DNA of 64,000 bases from Rhizophlyctis rosea (lineage: Eukaryota > Chytridiomycota > Chytridiomycetes > Rhizophlyctidales > Rhizophlyctidaceae). A program made the translations under genes and the position numbers. The stretch's first letter is position 1. Every line of letters begins with the position of its first letter. The notes under the pieces were generated by a model. That model saw nothing but the letters and a program-made list of their open reading frames with translations, had not been told where the DNA came from and did not search any database. The stretch spans positions 1-64,000 of the forward strand of contig JADGJC010000018.1 of NCBI GenBank assembly GCA_027596075.1, in the 5' to 3' direction. Positions 25,841 through 37,581 of this stretch are shown piece after piece.

Positions 25841-27769
25841 ATGTTCCCCAAACGCTCTTCTCCGCCCGAACGAACCTCAAATGTACCACTAAGGGTTAGC
25901 CCCGCATCCTCTCCAACATCATCCCCGATTGCCTCCCCAAAAGTTCAAACTCGTAGGCCCCACGCACCACGCTCTCCAGGCATAGGAGCACCGATATCAC
26001 CAGGCGGATTGGGCTCAATGGAAGAAGATGCCCCTCTTCTGTCACATGATGACAGCGACGGAGATAGACGGAGAAATGATGATTCTGACTCTGAAACGGA
26101 TGATCATCAACCGCTATTAAGGAGACGGGGACGGGCACGGGATGATGAATCTCTTTGGACGCGAATTAGGGATGGGTACACAATCTCACTGTTACTTTTG
26201 GTATCACTGATATCTCGACCGTTCCGCAAGTTGTATACCATTGGGATCTTGCGCACACTGTTTTGGGCATTTATGGTCTTTGCAGGGATCATGTTTTTCT
26301 TCACCATGTTTGGTACGTGATTGTGAACGAATAATGGCTTCAATGACAGCTTTTGACGGTATGTCTCGTTCGTAGCAACACCATGGAAGGAGGAATCCTA
26401 TCCATTATCAGGCGACCCAGCGCCCGAGTCCTTCCCCGAGAATGGCGTCCGCTTTGTTGCTTACAGTATGTACCGCACGCATAAGAGACTTTCTTTGTCC
26501 GAAAGGACAATCCATCTTACCTCGCATTCTAGACTTTTACCAACGCCCACCACCAGTCCAAAGCTTTCCCGCAACAGACCACAAAGAAGATCGACTAAGA
26601 GATTTCATCAACGGCGTCGAGGACTCCGGCTCATTCCTCGACAAGTTCGACATCTATGCGTTCAGTGAAATGTTTGGTGCTTACAACTCTCGCCGGGACC
26701 GGCTTGTCTCTGCTGCCAAAGAACACGGTCTTCTTTATGCAGCTCATGGACCGGAACGGAACTGGTGGAAGGGCAGGATTGTAGATAGTGGACTGTTGGT
26801 GTTGAGTCGGTATCCTATTGCTAGCGTGAAGAGGCTGCAATATGAAGGGGGGACCGATTCGGATCGGTAAGTATCTTCCTCTTTCCAGGCAAGGCTGAAC
26901 TGATATTTGTTCCTTACTGTGTCCTTACCAACTTGAACCAGTGCCGCAGCGAAAGGCATCCTCTACGCCCAAATCCTTCTCTCACCCAAAGCCCGCCTCC
27001 ACCTCTTCCTCTCCCACCTCCAATCCTCCTACGTCCCAGATGATGAAGATGACGGTGACAACCTAGACGAGAAAGGCACCGTAATCCGGCACTCAGAATT
27101 CCATGTCTTCCGCAAGTTCATCCTCCGCACACTCCGTCAAGCCTCACGTGACGGATCCAATTACACTGACGACGCGGTAGTTTTAGCGGGGGATTTCAAT
27201 GTCAATGGAGCGAGATTTGGATGGCAACCCAAAGTTGATGGGCTGGAGTATTTGAGAATGATGCGGATATTCAGGGGACAGGATGAGGATGGGGAGGATG
27301 ACGATGATGTTAAGAATGTTGTTATTGATGTTTTGCATGCGTCAGCAGGGGAACATCCAGAGACTTGGGGTCAATGGGAAGCGTGTTTGAAGGGAAACTC
27401 AGTGGCGGACAGTGTGAGACATCAAAATGTGGATACGGTTGGACAGAAGGCGGAAGCGGTTGGAGAACCGCTTTATGGTGTTAATGCAGAATCACCTATC
27501 GGAAAGCGGTTGGATTATGTGCTGGATTGGAGGTTGAGGAGGGAAGGCACATTAAGGTCTGATGTTAATGCTACACGAGCGCTGAAGTTTGTTGTGACTG
27601 AGACGAGAGTGGAGAGGTTCGAGGTTTTGAATCGGCCTTATTCTAGGTTGTCCGGTGAGTCCGCATTTTGATACTTGGCGTTCATGTTCTGCCCCAGTGA
27701 TGCTGATGTGCACCTGCCGGTTGCTCTGCAGATCATATGGGAGTAGCTTCTCTCCTGCGGTATGACTGA
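25841..27769 (+). CDS. Neutral sphingomyelinase-like phosphodiesterase (endonuclease/exonuclease/phosphatase fold), membrane-anchored
   Basis: Exon 1 (25,841-26,312) encodes a cytosolic Ser/Pro/Asp-rich tail. It contains two APLLSHDD- and QPLLRRRG-like dileucine motifs and then hydrophobic helices (ISLLLLVSLISRPF, LFWAFMVFAGIMFFFTMFG). Later exons form the EEP catalytic domain: VRFVAYN, FSEMFGAYN (metal-binding Glu), VDSGLLVLSRYPI, the central VVLAGDFNVNG and KRLDYVLDW. It ends DHMGVASLLRYD, with the catalytic Asp-His. This set is typical of Mg-dependent neutral sphingomyelinases. The enzyme would cleave phosphosphingolipids at an endomembrane. The last exon follows a CAG acceptor at about 27,731. 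The substrate is inferred, not shown. Confidence 0.83.
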
Positions 27770-28790
27770 GGGGAAGTCCATTTGGAGTATGCTTGCAAGC
27801 AAAAGGCAAAAGGGAGAATGTTTTTGATGTGGTAGAGGAAAGGTGTTCAACATTCTATGACTTGGAAGAGTGCAGAATATGTAAACATGCTGGTAAATCA
27901 GGTAGATCTGCGCAAAGAGCTTCTGGGAATCATCGCAATGGTTTATCTTCATGGTGGTCAAACATAGGGGACGAGGTCCATACCGCTAGGATTTTCACAA
28001 AACCTTTGAACAGCGGCGAAACGATGATTAGATTGGATTCAAAAGAGTACCTTGAAAAGGGAGCGCCAACAGTATGACAACGGGTCTTTGCCTTGGCTCG
28101 CCCGAGTTGGTGATTTGATGTATCTGAGAACCAAGAAAACAATGGGTGATACAATTTCAGCTCTACAGTGAAACACAGCTCCTTCATATGTCAATCCAAA
28201 GTTATGAGGACCCTGATACGTGGCGCGCCTTGATCCCGCAAGACATTCCAGGTCAACGAAGAAAGTGGACAGCCTTTTGCGATGTCAAGGCTACTTTGTG
28301 TGCATTACCGCATGGATTCCATCAAGAGTTCGCTTTGTCATCTGTGTGTTCAGAACAACAGATGGCACAACATTCCGCCATTGAAGTCAATGGATGTGAG
28401 TAATGTGATCTTCGACTTCATCAACGTATTAGCGTAACCTCTCCCCATTTTGTTTCTGTATCTTGTTGACTGAAGCGGCAAGTACAACAACACATGTCGG
28501 CATTGAGTGATTAACGGTACTAGCTCTGTGAGTTATCTCGATGCGCGAGTGTCGATGTAACAGATGTGGGGCGAAGGTGCACAGTCACGGTGCACAACGC
28601 GAGCAGCGCGCAGCAGTGGCACAGCGTCGGCCAACTTGTCTGGTCCTGTCTGGACTGGTTCCATCTTGTCGCGTCCCGTCTGGTCTGGTTCCATCTGGTG
28701 GTTCCATCTTGTCGCGTCCCATCTTGTCTGGTCCCATGTATAAAAGAACCCAACAGCATCCGGATATCACTGTTCTTACCAAATCATCGC
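27770..28790. other. Intergenic, no convincing gene
   Basis: About 1 kb. Frames at 28,146-28,403 and neighbours have no recognisable domain. A G/T-rich minisatellite occupies the right end. Confidence 0.4.
28630..28737. repeat. Imperfect minisatellite (gttccatcttgtcgcgtcc units)
   Basis: Four to five diverged copies of a motif of the form tctggt/c-tccatcttgtcgcgtccc. The block gttccatcttgtcgcgtcc occurs twice exactly, near 28,658 and 28,702. It ends about 55 bp before the ATG of the ankyrin-like gene, so it lies in its promoter or leader. Confidence 0.75.
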
Positions 28791-29981
28791 GATGTCACTT
28801 CAACAATCATCAACGCCCCGAAGGCTCAACCCTCCAACCATCTACATCGTTTTTGACCTTGTAATCGACTACGTCCCGCTCTCCGTGATCCTGGACTGGA
28901 TGAGGTCCTCCTCTCGCAACAAACTCTGTACTTCATCGTGTCCAAGCACACCCTCCCCACCTTTCCAATCGATATGCGCTGCGCCTTGGTGCGGAAGTAT
29001 CTTGACACTCATCGACAGAGGTTTGCCCCTGGTGAGGACCCGGAACACAAATGGAATAAATTCCCAAAATCGTGGCAGTACAGAAAACGATACAACCTGA
29101 ATTCCCACACCCGGCCTCATAGTGACCCCTACTTTGATATCGTGGACTCCATCGGCTTCATTAGCCAGGGTCTCCAACCCTGGGACAAAGCCTGTTTACA
29201 AATCTTCCTGGAGTGGGACCATACCATCATCAATTGCGGCGATGGCGAATACCAAGGGCCGCTCGTAGATATGCTTCTAATGATGATATCCGCCGGGGCA
29301 AATCTTGAGGCTGGGAACGATGATGGGATGGGAGAGCCGGTAGAAGACGCCATCAAATACGCTGACCCAGCCAATCCAGTGCTGCTCGGTATGCTATTGG
29401 AAAACATGTCGGATCAACAAAGGCAGCGAATTGGGGAGACGTTCCCCAGCATGCTACATAACCTTCTCCTACCATTTGAAGTCTCCTTTCCCTCCGAGAG
29501 AGCGATATTCAAGCAAAACCACGCGGAAACCTCCATCCTACCCATCCTCACCCTCCTCCTTGACTTTGACGCCGCCTCAAACCCTGACCTGCCGCTCGGT
29601 AACGCCTGCTTCACCAACAATTTCTCATATCATTACCGAAAACATATGTACAAGCCCCTCCACCCACGGCATATTGCCGAGCTCATCCAGCAAGGCGATT
29701 TCACATCTCCGGAAGATGTTGAGATTGTGCCGCCGGATCATGGATATGACCGTCTCTCCGCAATTGCAATAGCAGAGAAGCAGGGATTTGGGGTAGTGGT
29801 GGAGATGTTGGTGGCGTACCGGGGGAAAGACAGATATAGGGGTGCGGAAATACGGAGTGAGGAGTACGACCATTATTTTGATGAGGATGAAATTCTTGAG
29901 GATAATTTTGGTTTGGAGGAAGCGGTCAGGGTGGAGGAGAGGGACGAGGAGCGACAAGAGGAGGTTGAGGAGGACTGGTGA
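28791..29981 (+). CDS. Ankyrin-type protein with acidic tail; one frame shift near the start
   Basis: The ATG at 28,791 starts MSLQQSSTPRRLNPPTIYIV and a hydrophobic stretch resembling an F-box-like opening. Near 28,895-28,905 the coding signal moves by one base to a frame that continues DEVLLSQQTLYFIVSKHTLP and stays open to 29,981. That frame has ankyrin-like pieces (LVDMLLMMISAGANLEAGND, ILTLLLDFDAASNPDLPLGN, HGYDRLSAIAIAEKQGFG) and ends in a Glu/Asp-rich tail. No intron of acceptable size explains the shift. The protein may be a substrate adaptor or a member of an expanded ankyrin family; the remnant at 12,355 could be related. The function is not assigned. Confidence 0.6.
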
Positions 29982-30177
29982 AGTGCCGCTCAGCGTAAAA
30001 TAGAATAGTGGGAGACAATAGGGAGAAATGGATACGTCCAGAGATGGGAGTTGAAACTCGCAATAGAACTTCGAAATTTGGATTTGGTCCCAATCGCTTC
30101 TCTTCTCATACCGTTTGACTCTCATGAAAGATCTCGCTATGCTACATTGACTTATTACTTAAACATTCCAAAACATT

Positions 30178-32438
30178 CTACATTGCATCCGCAAACACAT
30201 CAACCAAGTCCCCACCACAATCCTCCGGCTTCTTCCCTTCAATCACCGCCCAACCATTCCCCTCCAATATAGGTCTCATCCCGTGCCCAGGCTTGAGCTC
30301 CGCTTCTACTTGTCCCTGCTCACTAACAAACCATCGGACCCGGCAATGTGATCTCGGCAGGGAATGTATTGATTTCGGTCCGTGGCCGCCACACCCATCA
30401 CCGTGAGCATGTCCCTTACTAGCTATCTGCAATCTAGCGCGAAAGCACGGTGAAGGATTCATACCGAATGTTGCTCTGAGGAAAGGGTCGACCAAGAACT
30501 TGAAGCATGCGGCGGTGCCTGAAGGTGTTCCCGGAAGTGCAAAGACTGTGCACCTTCTTCTTTGATGGCTGCTCTCCACTTCACCACCCCCATTCTCCTC
30601 CTCCTCCTCCCATCGCCCAACCAACACCGGCCTTCCGGGCCTCATTTCTACACCATGGAATTCAACCTTCACACCACATTCTTTCAAACATGGTGGCATG
30701 TGGTCATGCTTCCCCATCGATACCCCTCCGGTGGTAATAAGAACGTCGTACTGCGGGAGGTGCTGTTGAATTGTTTCAGTCAAAAGGGAAGGAGTGTCCG
30801 GAATCGTTGCAACGTGCTGTGCGGTAACGGGAAAGACGGAAAGAATTGATCGTAGGTACGGGGAATTGGAATTCGAAAGGGTTTTGGCAGAGTTTGGGAA
30901 TGGTGTGGTTGGTGGTGCGAGTGGGGTCAGAGGTGGAGATATTGTTGGGGATGGGATCAGCGGGTAGGATGGAAGGTCGACAATCTCATTTCCTGTTGAG
31001 ATGATGCCGACTTTTAGGGGCTCGTAGACTTCAATTTCAGGTATTCCAACCGCCGCAAGAAGCATCACATGGTTAGGAGTGATTTTCGTTCCTTGCGTAA
31101 TGATCGGATGGCCAAGTGGTAGATCCTCCCCTTCGAACCGGCGATGTTGGTGTGGTCTGACTGCTTCAGCAATGGAGATGTCGTAAAAGATTTGCGGTTT
31201 GGTGGATGCGGGTGAGAGGAAAGATGTTTTCACAGCTTCCACTCGAATGCACGCATCAAAACCCATGGGAAATGGTGCACCGGTCATGATTTCCCATGCG
31301 GCATCGGGAGCAAAGAACGAGGATGGATAATTGTCTGGGTGAGGTGCCGAGTCGCCAGCTGCTATACAACCAACTACGCGGAGGGATAGAGGGTTGGAAG
31401 GTGAGGCGTGTCTTAGGGCAGAGCTGTGTACTGTGTAGCCGTCCATGGCAGAGTTATCAAAGTGAGGTAGAGCTGTTGGTGATTGTAAGCATGTTGCGGC
31501 AATGCGGTTGACAGAGTCCGTAATAGAGACATTCACAATGTTGGGTGTTATGGACTTGGCAACGGAATGAAGTTTGGCCAATGCTTCCCCATATGGGATT
31601 GCTGTAAAATGGTGGCGATGACTATGATGTGTCTTCTGCGGCTTCAATTGATCACGCTCCATGTCTGTAAAGGTGGGGTCAATCGACATGCTGTTGCAGT
31701 ACAATGGACTGCCACACACTTACAAGTCTTCATTGCCTCCTCCCATTCCTCCATCGTGTCTGTATCCTTGATCCATGACCAATCCCTTGGCCGCACGAGT
31801 CCACCCGGAAGGGTTGCTGCTTCAGTGTCAACTGGCCCCTTTCCAAGTCCAAGAACCTCCTTCAACGTTGAGATTGGGCCCCTTCGTCCTTTCTCCACGT
31901 TAGCTCGCAGAATGGTCAATGCTCGGGGGGTCCACACCGCAAAAAGTGGTTCAAGAATCCCTTCCTGATTGACGTAGGATGTGACTGGGGTATCATTAGC
32001 TTCTTCATGTGCTTTTACCAGGTGTTGCACAGCTTCTGATGTCATGAGGGGAAAGTCGACCGCGATGACAAGCCATGTGGTTGATGGGCAAGAATCGTGT
32101 GCCGAAATGAGTCCTGCCGCAGGGCCGATGTCGTGATATGTTGGGGAATCGGTGATGATTTGTGAAGGAAGGAATGCGGGAACATTTGGTGTTGGGGGTT
32201 GGAGTTGCGTTACATCGCGGACCGATATGAAGATGTCGGATGGCGGGAAAGTCTTCAATAAAATGGAGTGAATGTGAGCGAGTAAGGTGGTCGTTGAACC
32301 AGGGAGGGTAATTTGATGTTTGGGGGATCCCATGCGGGTGCTATGACCGCCAATAAGTATGAGAGCGCGCATGCTGAAGGATAGATTGTTTTGAGTTGGG
32401 AAGTCCGAAGACGGGAAGGATTCAAGCGGGTTTTGCAC
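30178..32438 (-). CDS. MobA-MoeA fusion (molybdenum cofactor guanylyltransferase-like + molybdopterin molybdotransferase)
   Basis: Two exons (32,438-31,724 and 31,664-30,178) joined by a 59-nt GTAAGT...CAG intron give 2202 nt, 733 residues. Exon 1 is a MobA-like NTP transferase: ALILIGGHSTRMGSPKHQI is the nucleotide-binding loop, VIAVDFPLMTSEAV carries the metal-binding Asp, and EPLFAVW follows. Exon 2 is MoeA: HFDNSAMDGYTV, AWEIMTGAPFPMGFDACIRV, GIISTGNEIVD, VLITTGGVSMGKHDH, VEMRPGRPVLVGRW, FALPGTPSGT. MoeA inserts molybdate into adenylated molybdopterin. MobA in bacteria makes the guanine dinucleotide form. Eukaryotic MoeA is normally fused to MogA (CNX1, gephyrin), which is not present here. 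An ATG at 32,372 (MRALILIGG) is an alternative start. Confidence 0.9.
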
Positions 32439-33099
32439 CTCATCGACACTTTTTATGGCGGGGGACTACATAGGAAACGCTTATTATAAAGATTTACCAT
32501 GGTTGTAAACAACCAAAGCCACCGACCGTTGGACCATCAGCATGTTCCACGCGTGCTGCGTGTGGTGTTTAGCACGAAGGAGAAAGGCGCGTGACGTCAG
32601 TCTAAGCTGACTGTGCCGCCAATACCGGCTGAACCAAAGAACACGCGAGATTGATGACCGCGTCGGAGGTGGAAGTTGGAACTCCCGATGGAATTCCAAA
32701 CCACGACCAGTCGACCCACAACCCAGAGCGAAGATTCGAAAATCATTCCTTGATGGACTCAACTAAAAAGAAAGGAAAGGGTCGCCTATCCGAGCTATCA
32801 AGGCATCTTGCAGGTAGAGTACGAACTCATGAAAGGTCTGCCTGGCCTTCATCTGATACTGATAAAAAGATTAAAATCGCAACGGTTGCGAATGTATGTT
32901 ATCTGCTAGTGGAAAACCAGTCAATCCTGATCCTGTAACCTTCAACATCCCCACATTCCTCAACATCTTGTTCACATGTAAAAAACTTCTTCCCCCTGCT
33001 CATATGAGTACATTTGGCAACCAATGCTGCTTCAGCGTGTCATATCAAAACTTCCGCCCTGGCATGTAGAGAGAAAAAGTTTCCAGTTTTGAGGGGTAT
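32439..33099. other. Intergenic, no convincing gene
   Basis: About 660 bp. Overlapping frames on both strands near 32,484-32,938 lack recognisable domains. The right end is the likely 3' end of the polymerase iota gene. Confidence 0.4.
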
Positions 33100-35408
33100 C
33101 TATTTATCTTCATCTGCATCATGAAATCTGGCATGTGCTTCCACTGACCAGGGAAACAATGATGCACCACATGCATTGCATAGTAGCTGCTCAGTATCGA
33201 CAGACTGGCCTTCGCCATCGTTCCCTTCTTTTGATGATGCATCTGCCATACGCGGGCCCTCGCCCTGTTCCACTTGGGGAATAGCCTCCTTAACGCGTCC
33301 TCTCCACAACTTATCCAAAGGCCCAATACTACTTTTCGACCGCTTTGACGACTCCCCCTGACTCTGCCCAGACTGTTTCCGTTTCGACGTGGATGCTACG
33401 GGACGAGAATCCGGTTGTTTACTCCCTCCCTCTATGCGCATTCCATTGTCACCCCCAGATCCCGCCAAAATTTCCCTCCTAATCTCCTCCGGAAGCTCTT
33501 CAAAAACACTCTGATCTATCCCCAACCGAGCTAAAGTCCGTGCCTGCCTTTCCCCTTCATCCTCAATCTCTCCCTGTGCAGCAGCAGAAAAGAACTCCCG
33601 TATTGATCGTCCCACCCCTTCCTTGCGAAGATCTGAAGCCGTGATGTTCAGCAGTGTAAGGTCGAAGCCGTCTCCAGGTGTCAGCATGTCTTTCCAGGGT
33701 ATGTCTTTGGGCGGTGATGAGACTATGCGCTTGAACAGCGGGAAGATGGTGTTGTCTACGAGCATTGTTGCACGGGTTGGAATGGGCAGTTCGGTGTCAT
33801 GCATTTCAACCGGCGCCAAAATAGTCCTATTTCAGAAGTTCAATGAGAATGGCGATGCCTACAATGTCCGGTAACGCCCAACATACTTGCTCTCCCTATC
33901 ATCAAACCAACTCCGCTCATTCCCCTTCCGTCGCCTCCGGACTGTCAACCGAAGTTGTTTCACCACCCGCCGCCACCTCCGTTTTTCCTCCAGATACTCC
34001 TCCTCCTGCACCCGCTCCACCAACATTGTCGCCAACCGAAGCAGCATTCCCCTCGCCTCCTCAAAAGTACTACAATGCCGGAACGCATCCTCAACGCCAA
34101 TCTGTGCCGGCCATGTCGTTGGCGATACCGGTGTATTATCAATCCCATTCAGGAGTTCAAAGCAGCGCTGACCAATCACTGGGCCGAACCATTCCTTCCA
34201 AAGCGATTCAGGAACGATTCTTCGCAAATCTGCCACCGTGCGGGAAAATCTCCACGCTGCCATGGCTTCCTCCTCCGACTGATTAGTCTCCTTCTCAACA
34301 GACGTAGACTCGGCGGATACCATGTGAAGCACCTGCCCATCTCTCTCAATATCAGCCACTTCTCCCCCACCGTCCTCCGCGACGTCTTCAGGCTCGTGGA
34401 ACGACGCTTCCTCCGCCTCTCGCTCCAACTCCGGTACCCTTTGCATTAGGACCTTCCGTACCGCACTTCCGAATCCCGCAATCTTTCGCACATCCATTGC
34501 GTCCAGAAAAGCCGACGCTGCGTTGCCTGATAGTAATGCTGTCTGATCATTTGGTTTATGCGCGCTTGCCGCAAGCTTTGCGAATAACTTATTGTGTGCG
34601 GTGCCAGCAGATGTGGTGAAGCCGGTGATTGCACGTATAGTCATGCGGATATGATTGGCGAGGTGGGATGCAATTTGGATGTAATGAATCTGCAAAGCCG
34701 CCTGTGTATCCTCCTCCCCCGTTAAATTGGCTATGGTATGTCCCGCCCAAGTTCCAGGGGTATAAGTAAACCCAGACGCCCAATGCCCGGCCAACTCCTC
34801 GCCCTCTGCTGACTTCGGAAGTTGGAAAATGACCTGTCCGTCCGGCCATGCTGGCTCCATATCCCGCAGGTGATTCCTGATCAGCTCCGTTACATCCATA
34901 AACAGCTCATCGAATCCTAGCCTCTCTATTTTCACTGTCCACCTTGCCCCAGTCTCGTCAGCAGCGGCTTCCCCGTTGAGTAGGTATTTGACAAGCTCAA
35001 AGATTTGACGAGAGTAGCGGCGGTATCGGGTGATATCGGACCCATCGATGATGCGCAAGTCGCGGCACTTTTTCTTTGCTTCGGTTAGGAGTTCTAGTTT
35101 GCCGATCCCATAGCTGCGTGCGACATAATTGCAGGTTACAACAATATGCTACCACTGAAAGGTTAGCGCCAATTTAGGGTCATAAGTCAAAGGCTCGCTC
35201 ACTTTTTGTTGAATTGCCACCGGTAGGTGCCTCAAAGTTGGATCCAAAACTTCTTCAGCCTGCGCATAGACTATGAGAAGTTATTAATTTCTACTTTTCG
35301 TTTTCTATAACGGATGAGGTGGAGGGTAAGCCGGCTTGCTGTGTGAAGGCACATACAGTAGTCGATATCCAGTTGTATTATGGCGCGCGGAAATTCCGTC
35401 GCCGACAT
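33100..35408 (-). CDS. DNA polymerase iota (Y-family translesion polymerase) with UBM and zinc finger
   Basis: Exon 1 (35,408-35,357) and exon 2 (35,270-35,203) encode AIIQLDIDYFYAQAEEVLDP, the first catalytic Asp and the polymerase-iota-type opening. Exon 3 starts at about 35,148 with HIVVTCNYVARSYGIGKLEL. The second carboxylate motif is GFDELFMDVTEL. Helix-hairpin-helix residues follow (RKIAGFGSAVRKVLMQRVPE), then little-finger sequence (ELPIPTRATMLVDNTIFPLF, GFDLTLLNITASDL). Near the C-terminus, SVFEELPEEIRREILAG is a ubiquitin-binding motif with the conserved Leu-Pro. The end, LLCNACGASLFPWSVEAHAR, is a CxxC...H type zinc finger resembling UBZ. The enzyme copies past damaged bases, recruited through ubiquitylated PCNA. 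Confidence 0.9.
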
Positions 35409-35691
35409 TGGTGGTTCTCCTCCAGGATATTGTATTCAGCAATGCAGGGCCCTTGTTTCGAAATGTGAGCAGCCGCAACTGGAAGATGAAAAGGTTGAGG
35501 AAGGAACAATACGTTGGATGATTTGTGCTTGCTGCGGAATCTGATGCATTATTGGATGCAGCAATCGCCGCGCCACACATGCGCTTTCAGGCGGCCCCTT
35601 AACCCTTTGGAGGTCCGAGGGATTCAAAAATAGAACTCTGCCCGACCAATTTCACTCACCGCATCTGTCGCTGCCAAGGAGAGGGTGCATT

Positions 35692-37455
35692 ATGGAGGAG
35701 GGAACTCGTCAACGTAAGAAAGTCCGTGCCAACCCATATGCTGGGGTTAGCACCAGTGGAAACAAACGGGATCATAACAAACGGAAACCTCCCCATCGAC
35801 AATCAACCCGACTTGCATCTATCCCCACCTTCGCCTGGGACCTATTGACCTGCTCCCTGATGGTGCTATATCTCATACTCGCGCCCTACACCAAAGTCGA
35901 AGAGTCGTTCAACCTGCAAGCGACCCACGACCTGATCTTTCACGGCGTGAACAACGTAACATCTTACGATCACCTTGAATTCCCTGGTGTTGTTCCCAGG
36001 ACTTTCTTGGGACCACTTGCGTTGTGGGCAGCCAACTTACCACTCAAGCATTTCTTGGTCCCCACGGTGTTCCCGAAAGCGACTCCTTTCATTTATCAGT
36101 ATATAGTACGAGGGTTGCTGGGCTTAGGGGTCGTCACCTCTCTAGGAATGCTTAGGCGAAGTGTTTCGCGAGTTTGGGGACGTGCCGTAGCATCGTGGTT
36201 TAGTTTATTTACTATCGTTCAATTCCACTTGCTTTTCTGGGCTTCTCGCACTCTCCCCAACGTCTTCGCTCTCGTCTTGGTCAACATTGCGTTCTCATTC
36301 TGGATCACTGGATCAATGCCCACTCTCGGTTCCCGAAAGCATTCCACCACCTTCATCCCCTTCCTCGCATTCGCCACGACCGTTTTCCGCGCCGAGCTTG
36401 CTCCATTATCCGCTTTCATCCTCCTGACCGAGTTGATCCATCGACGATTCCGCCTCACTGACGCGCTACTTGTCGGCACCATCTCCTCCATTGTGGTCAT
36501 TGCGGCCTCCATAATCGTCGATTCGCATTTCTGGCTTACTCCATATTTCTACCCAGAACTTCGCGTCCTCCTCTTCAACACCGTTGAACATGGCTCCGTC
36601 GCCTACGGAGTAAGCCCGTGGCACTCGTACTTCACAAATCTAATCCCCCGCATTGCCCCTCAAACCTTACCACTAGCTCTTTATGCAACTCTCGCCGATC
36701 GTAGCATCAGACGATTTATGGTTCCAGTACTGTTGTTCATTGCAGCTTATTCCTTCCTGGGGCATAAGGAATGGAGATTTGTTATCTATGCGGTACCGAT
36801 TCTTAATATTGCGGCGGCGATTGGCGTGGAGAAGAGTTGGGGCGGTCGGGGCGATATCATGGACAGATTGTTAGGAAGGGCTGGAAAAAGCTTGGTGATG
36901 GCTTCCCTTTTGTTATCCGCAGCTACTACGGCGTTCTCGGTTTTTGTCTCCGTGTACAATTACCCAGGAGGTGAGGCCTTAGCCCGGGTGCATATGCTGG
37001 AAGGGGTCGGAGTTGGAGGTGTTTTGCAAAGCGGCCAGGAGAATGCGAATCTAGGGAGGAACCACCACGGGGCTCCGTATGTGCATATGGATGCGTGTGT
37101 AGCTATGACTGGGGCATCGCGGTTCGGTGAGATTGGGAGGAATTTAGGGTGGATGTATTCAAAAAACGAATCCCATGTGCTGCCCACCGATTATGACGCG
37201 GCGGGGTATACGCATGTGTTGACATGTTCACCGCAGATGTTGGTTGATACTGGGCATTGGGTCGCCGTGGACGTGGTGGAGGGATACGATGGGTTGAAAC
37301 GAGCAGACGGTGGACTGAAGGGATGGGCACGAAGGACAGTGAAGAGCAGTATGCTGGGGAAGTTCTCGCTAGATGGGAAGAGAGGCTATTTAGGCGTAGA
37401 GATACCCATATGGATCCGGCTTGCCGAGAAGGTTTGGATCTTGAAGAAAATATAA
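35692..37455 (+). CDS. ALG12-type dolichyl-P-mannose:alpha-1,6-mannosyltransferase
   Basis: An intronless 587-residue frame of the GT22 family. It adds the eighth mannose to the lipid-linked N-glycan precursor in the ER lumen. The lumenal catalytic loop is LAPYTKVEESFNLQATHDLI, followed by DHLEFPGVVPRTFLGPL. Many hydrophobic helices come next, and the family signature SFLGHKEWRFVIYAVPILN lies at about residue 355. The length matches the family. A basic N-terminal tail (QRKKVRANPY) precedes the first helix. The gene runs divergently from polymerase iota, about 280 bp apart, so they may share a promoter. Confidence 0.93.
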   Translation: MEEGTRQRKKVRANPYAGVSTSGNKRDHNKRKPPHRQSTRLASIPTFAWDLLTCSLMVLYLILAPYTKVEESFNLQATHDLIFHGVNNVTSYDHLEFPGVVPRTFLGPLALWAANLPLKHFLVPTVFPKATPFIYQYIVRGLLGLGVVTSLGMLRRSVSRVWGRAVASWFSLFTIVQFHLLFWASRTLPNVFALVLVNIAFSFWITGSMPTLGSRKHSTTFIPFLAFATTVFRAELAPLSAFILLTELIHRRFRLTDALLVGTISSIVVIAASIIVDSHFWLTPYFYPELRVLLFNTVEHGSVAYGVSPWHSYFTNLIPRIAPQTLPLALYATLADRSIRRFMVPVLLFIAAYSFLGHKEWRFVIYAVPILNIAAAIGVEKSWGGRGDIMDRLLGRAGKSLVMASLLLSAATTAFSVFVSVYNYPGGEALARVHMLEGVGVGGVLQSGQENANLGRNHHGAPYVHMDACVAMTGASRFGEIGRNLGWMYSKNESHVLPTDYDAAGYTHVLTCSPQMLVDTGHWVAVDVVEGYDGLKRADGGLKGWARRTVKSSMLGKFSLDGKRGYLGVEIPIWIRLAEKVWILKKI

Positions 37456-37581
37456 TCACATCAAAAAGATGATATGAAATTACGTGCATGGCCCAAGACG
37501 GCAAACTGTCTCTATTACAGATATGGACACCAAATGAATATAATACATCAGCAATCACCAAGTCTTGACTTATTGCGCCGT

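Noticed and set aside
32484..32938. Overlapping frames on both strands between MobA-MoeA and polymerase iota
   Set aside because: Neither has a domain, splice sites or an obvious start context.
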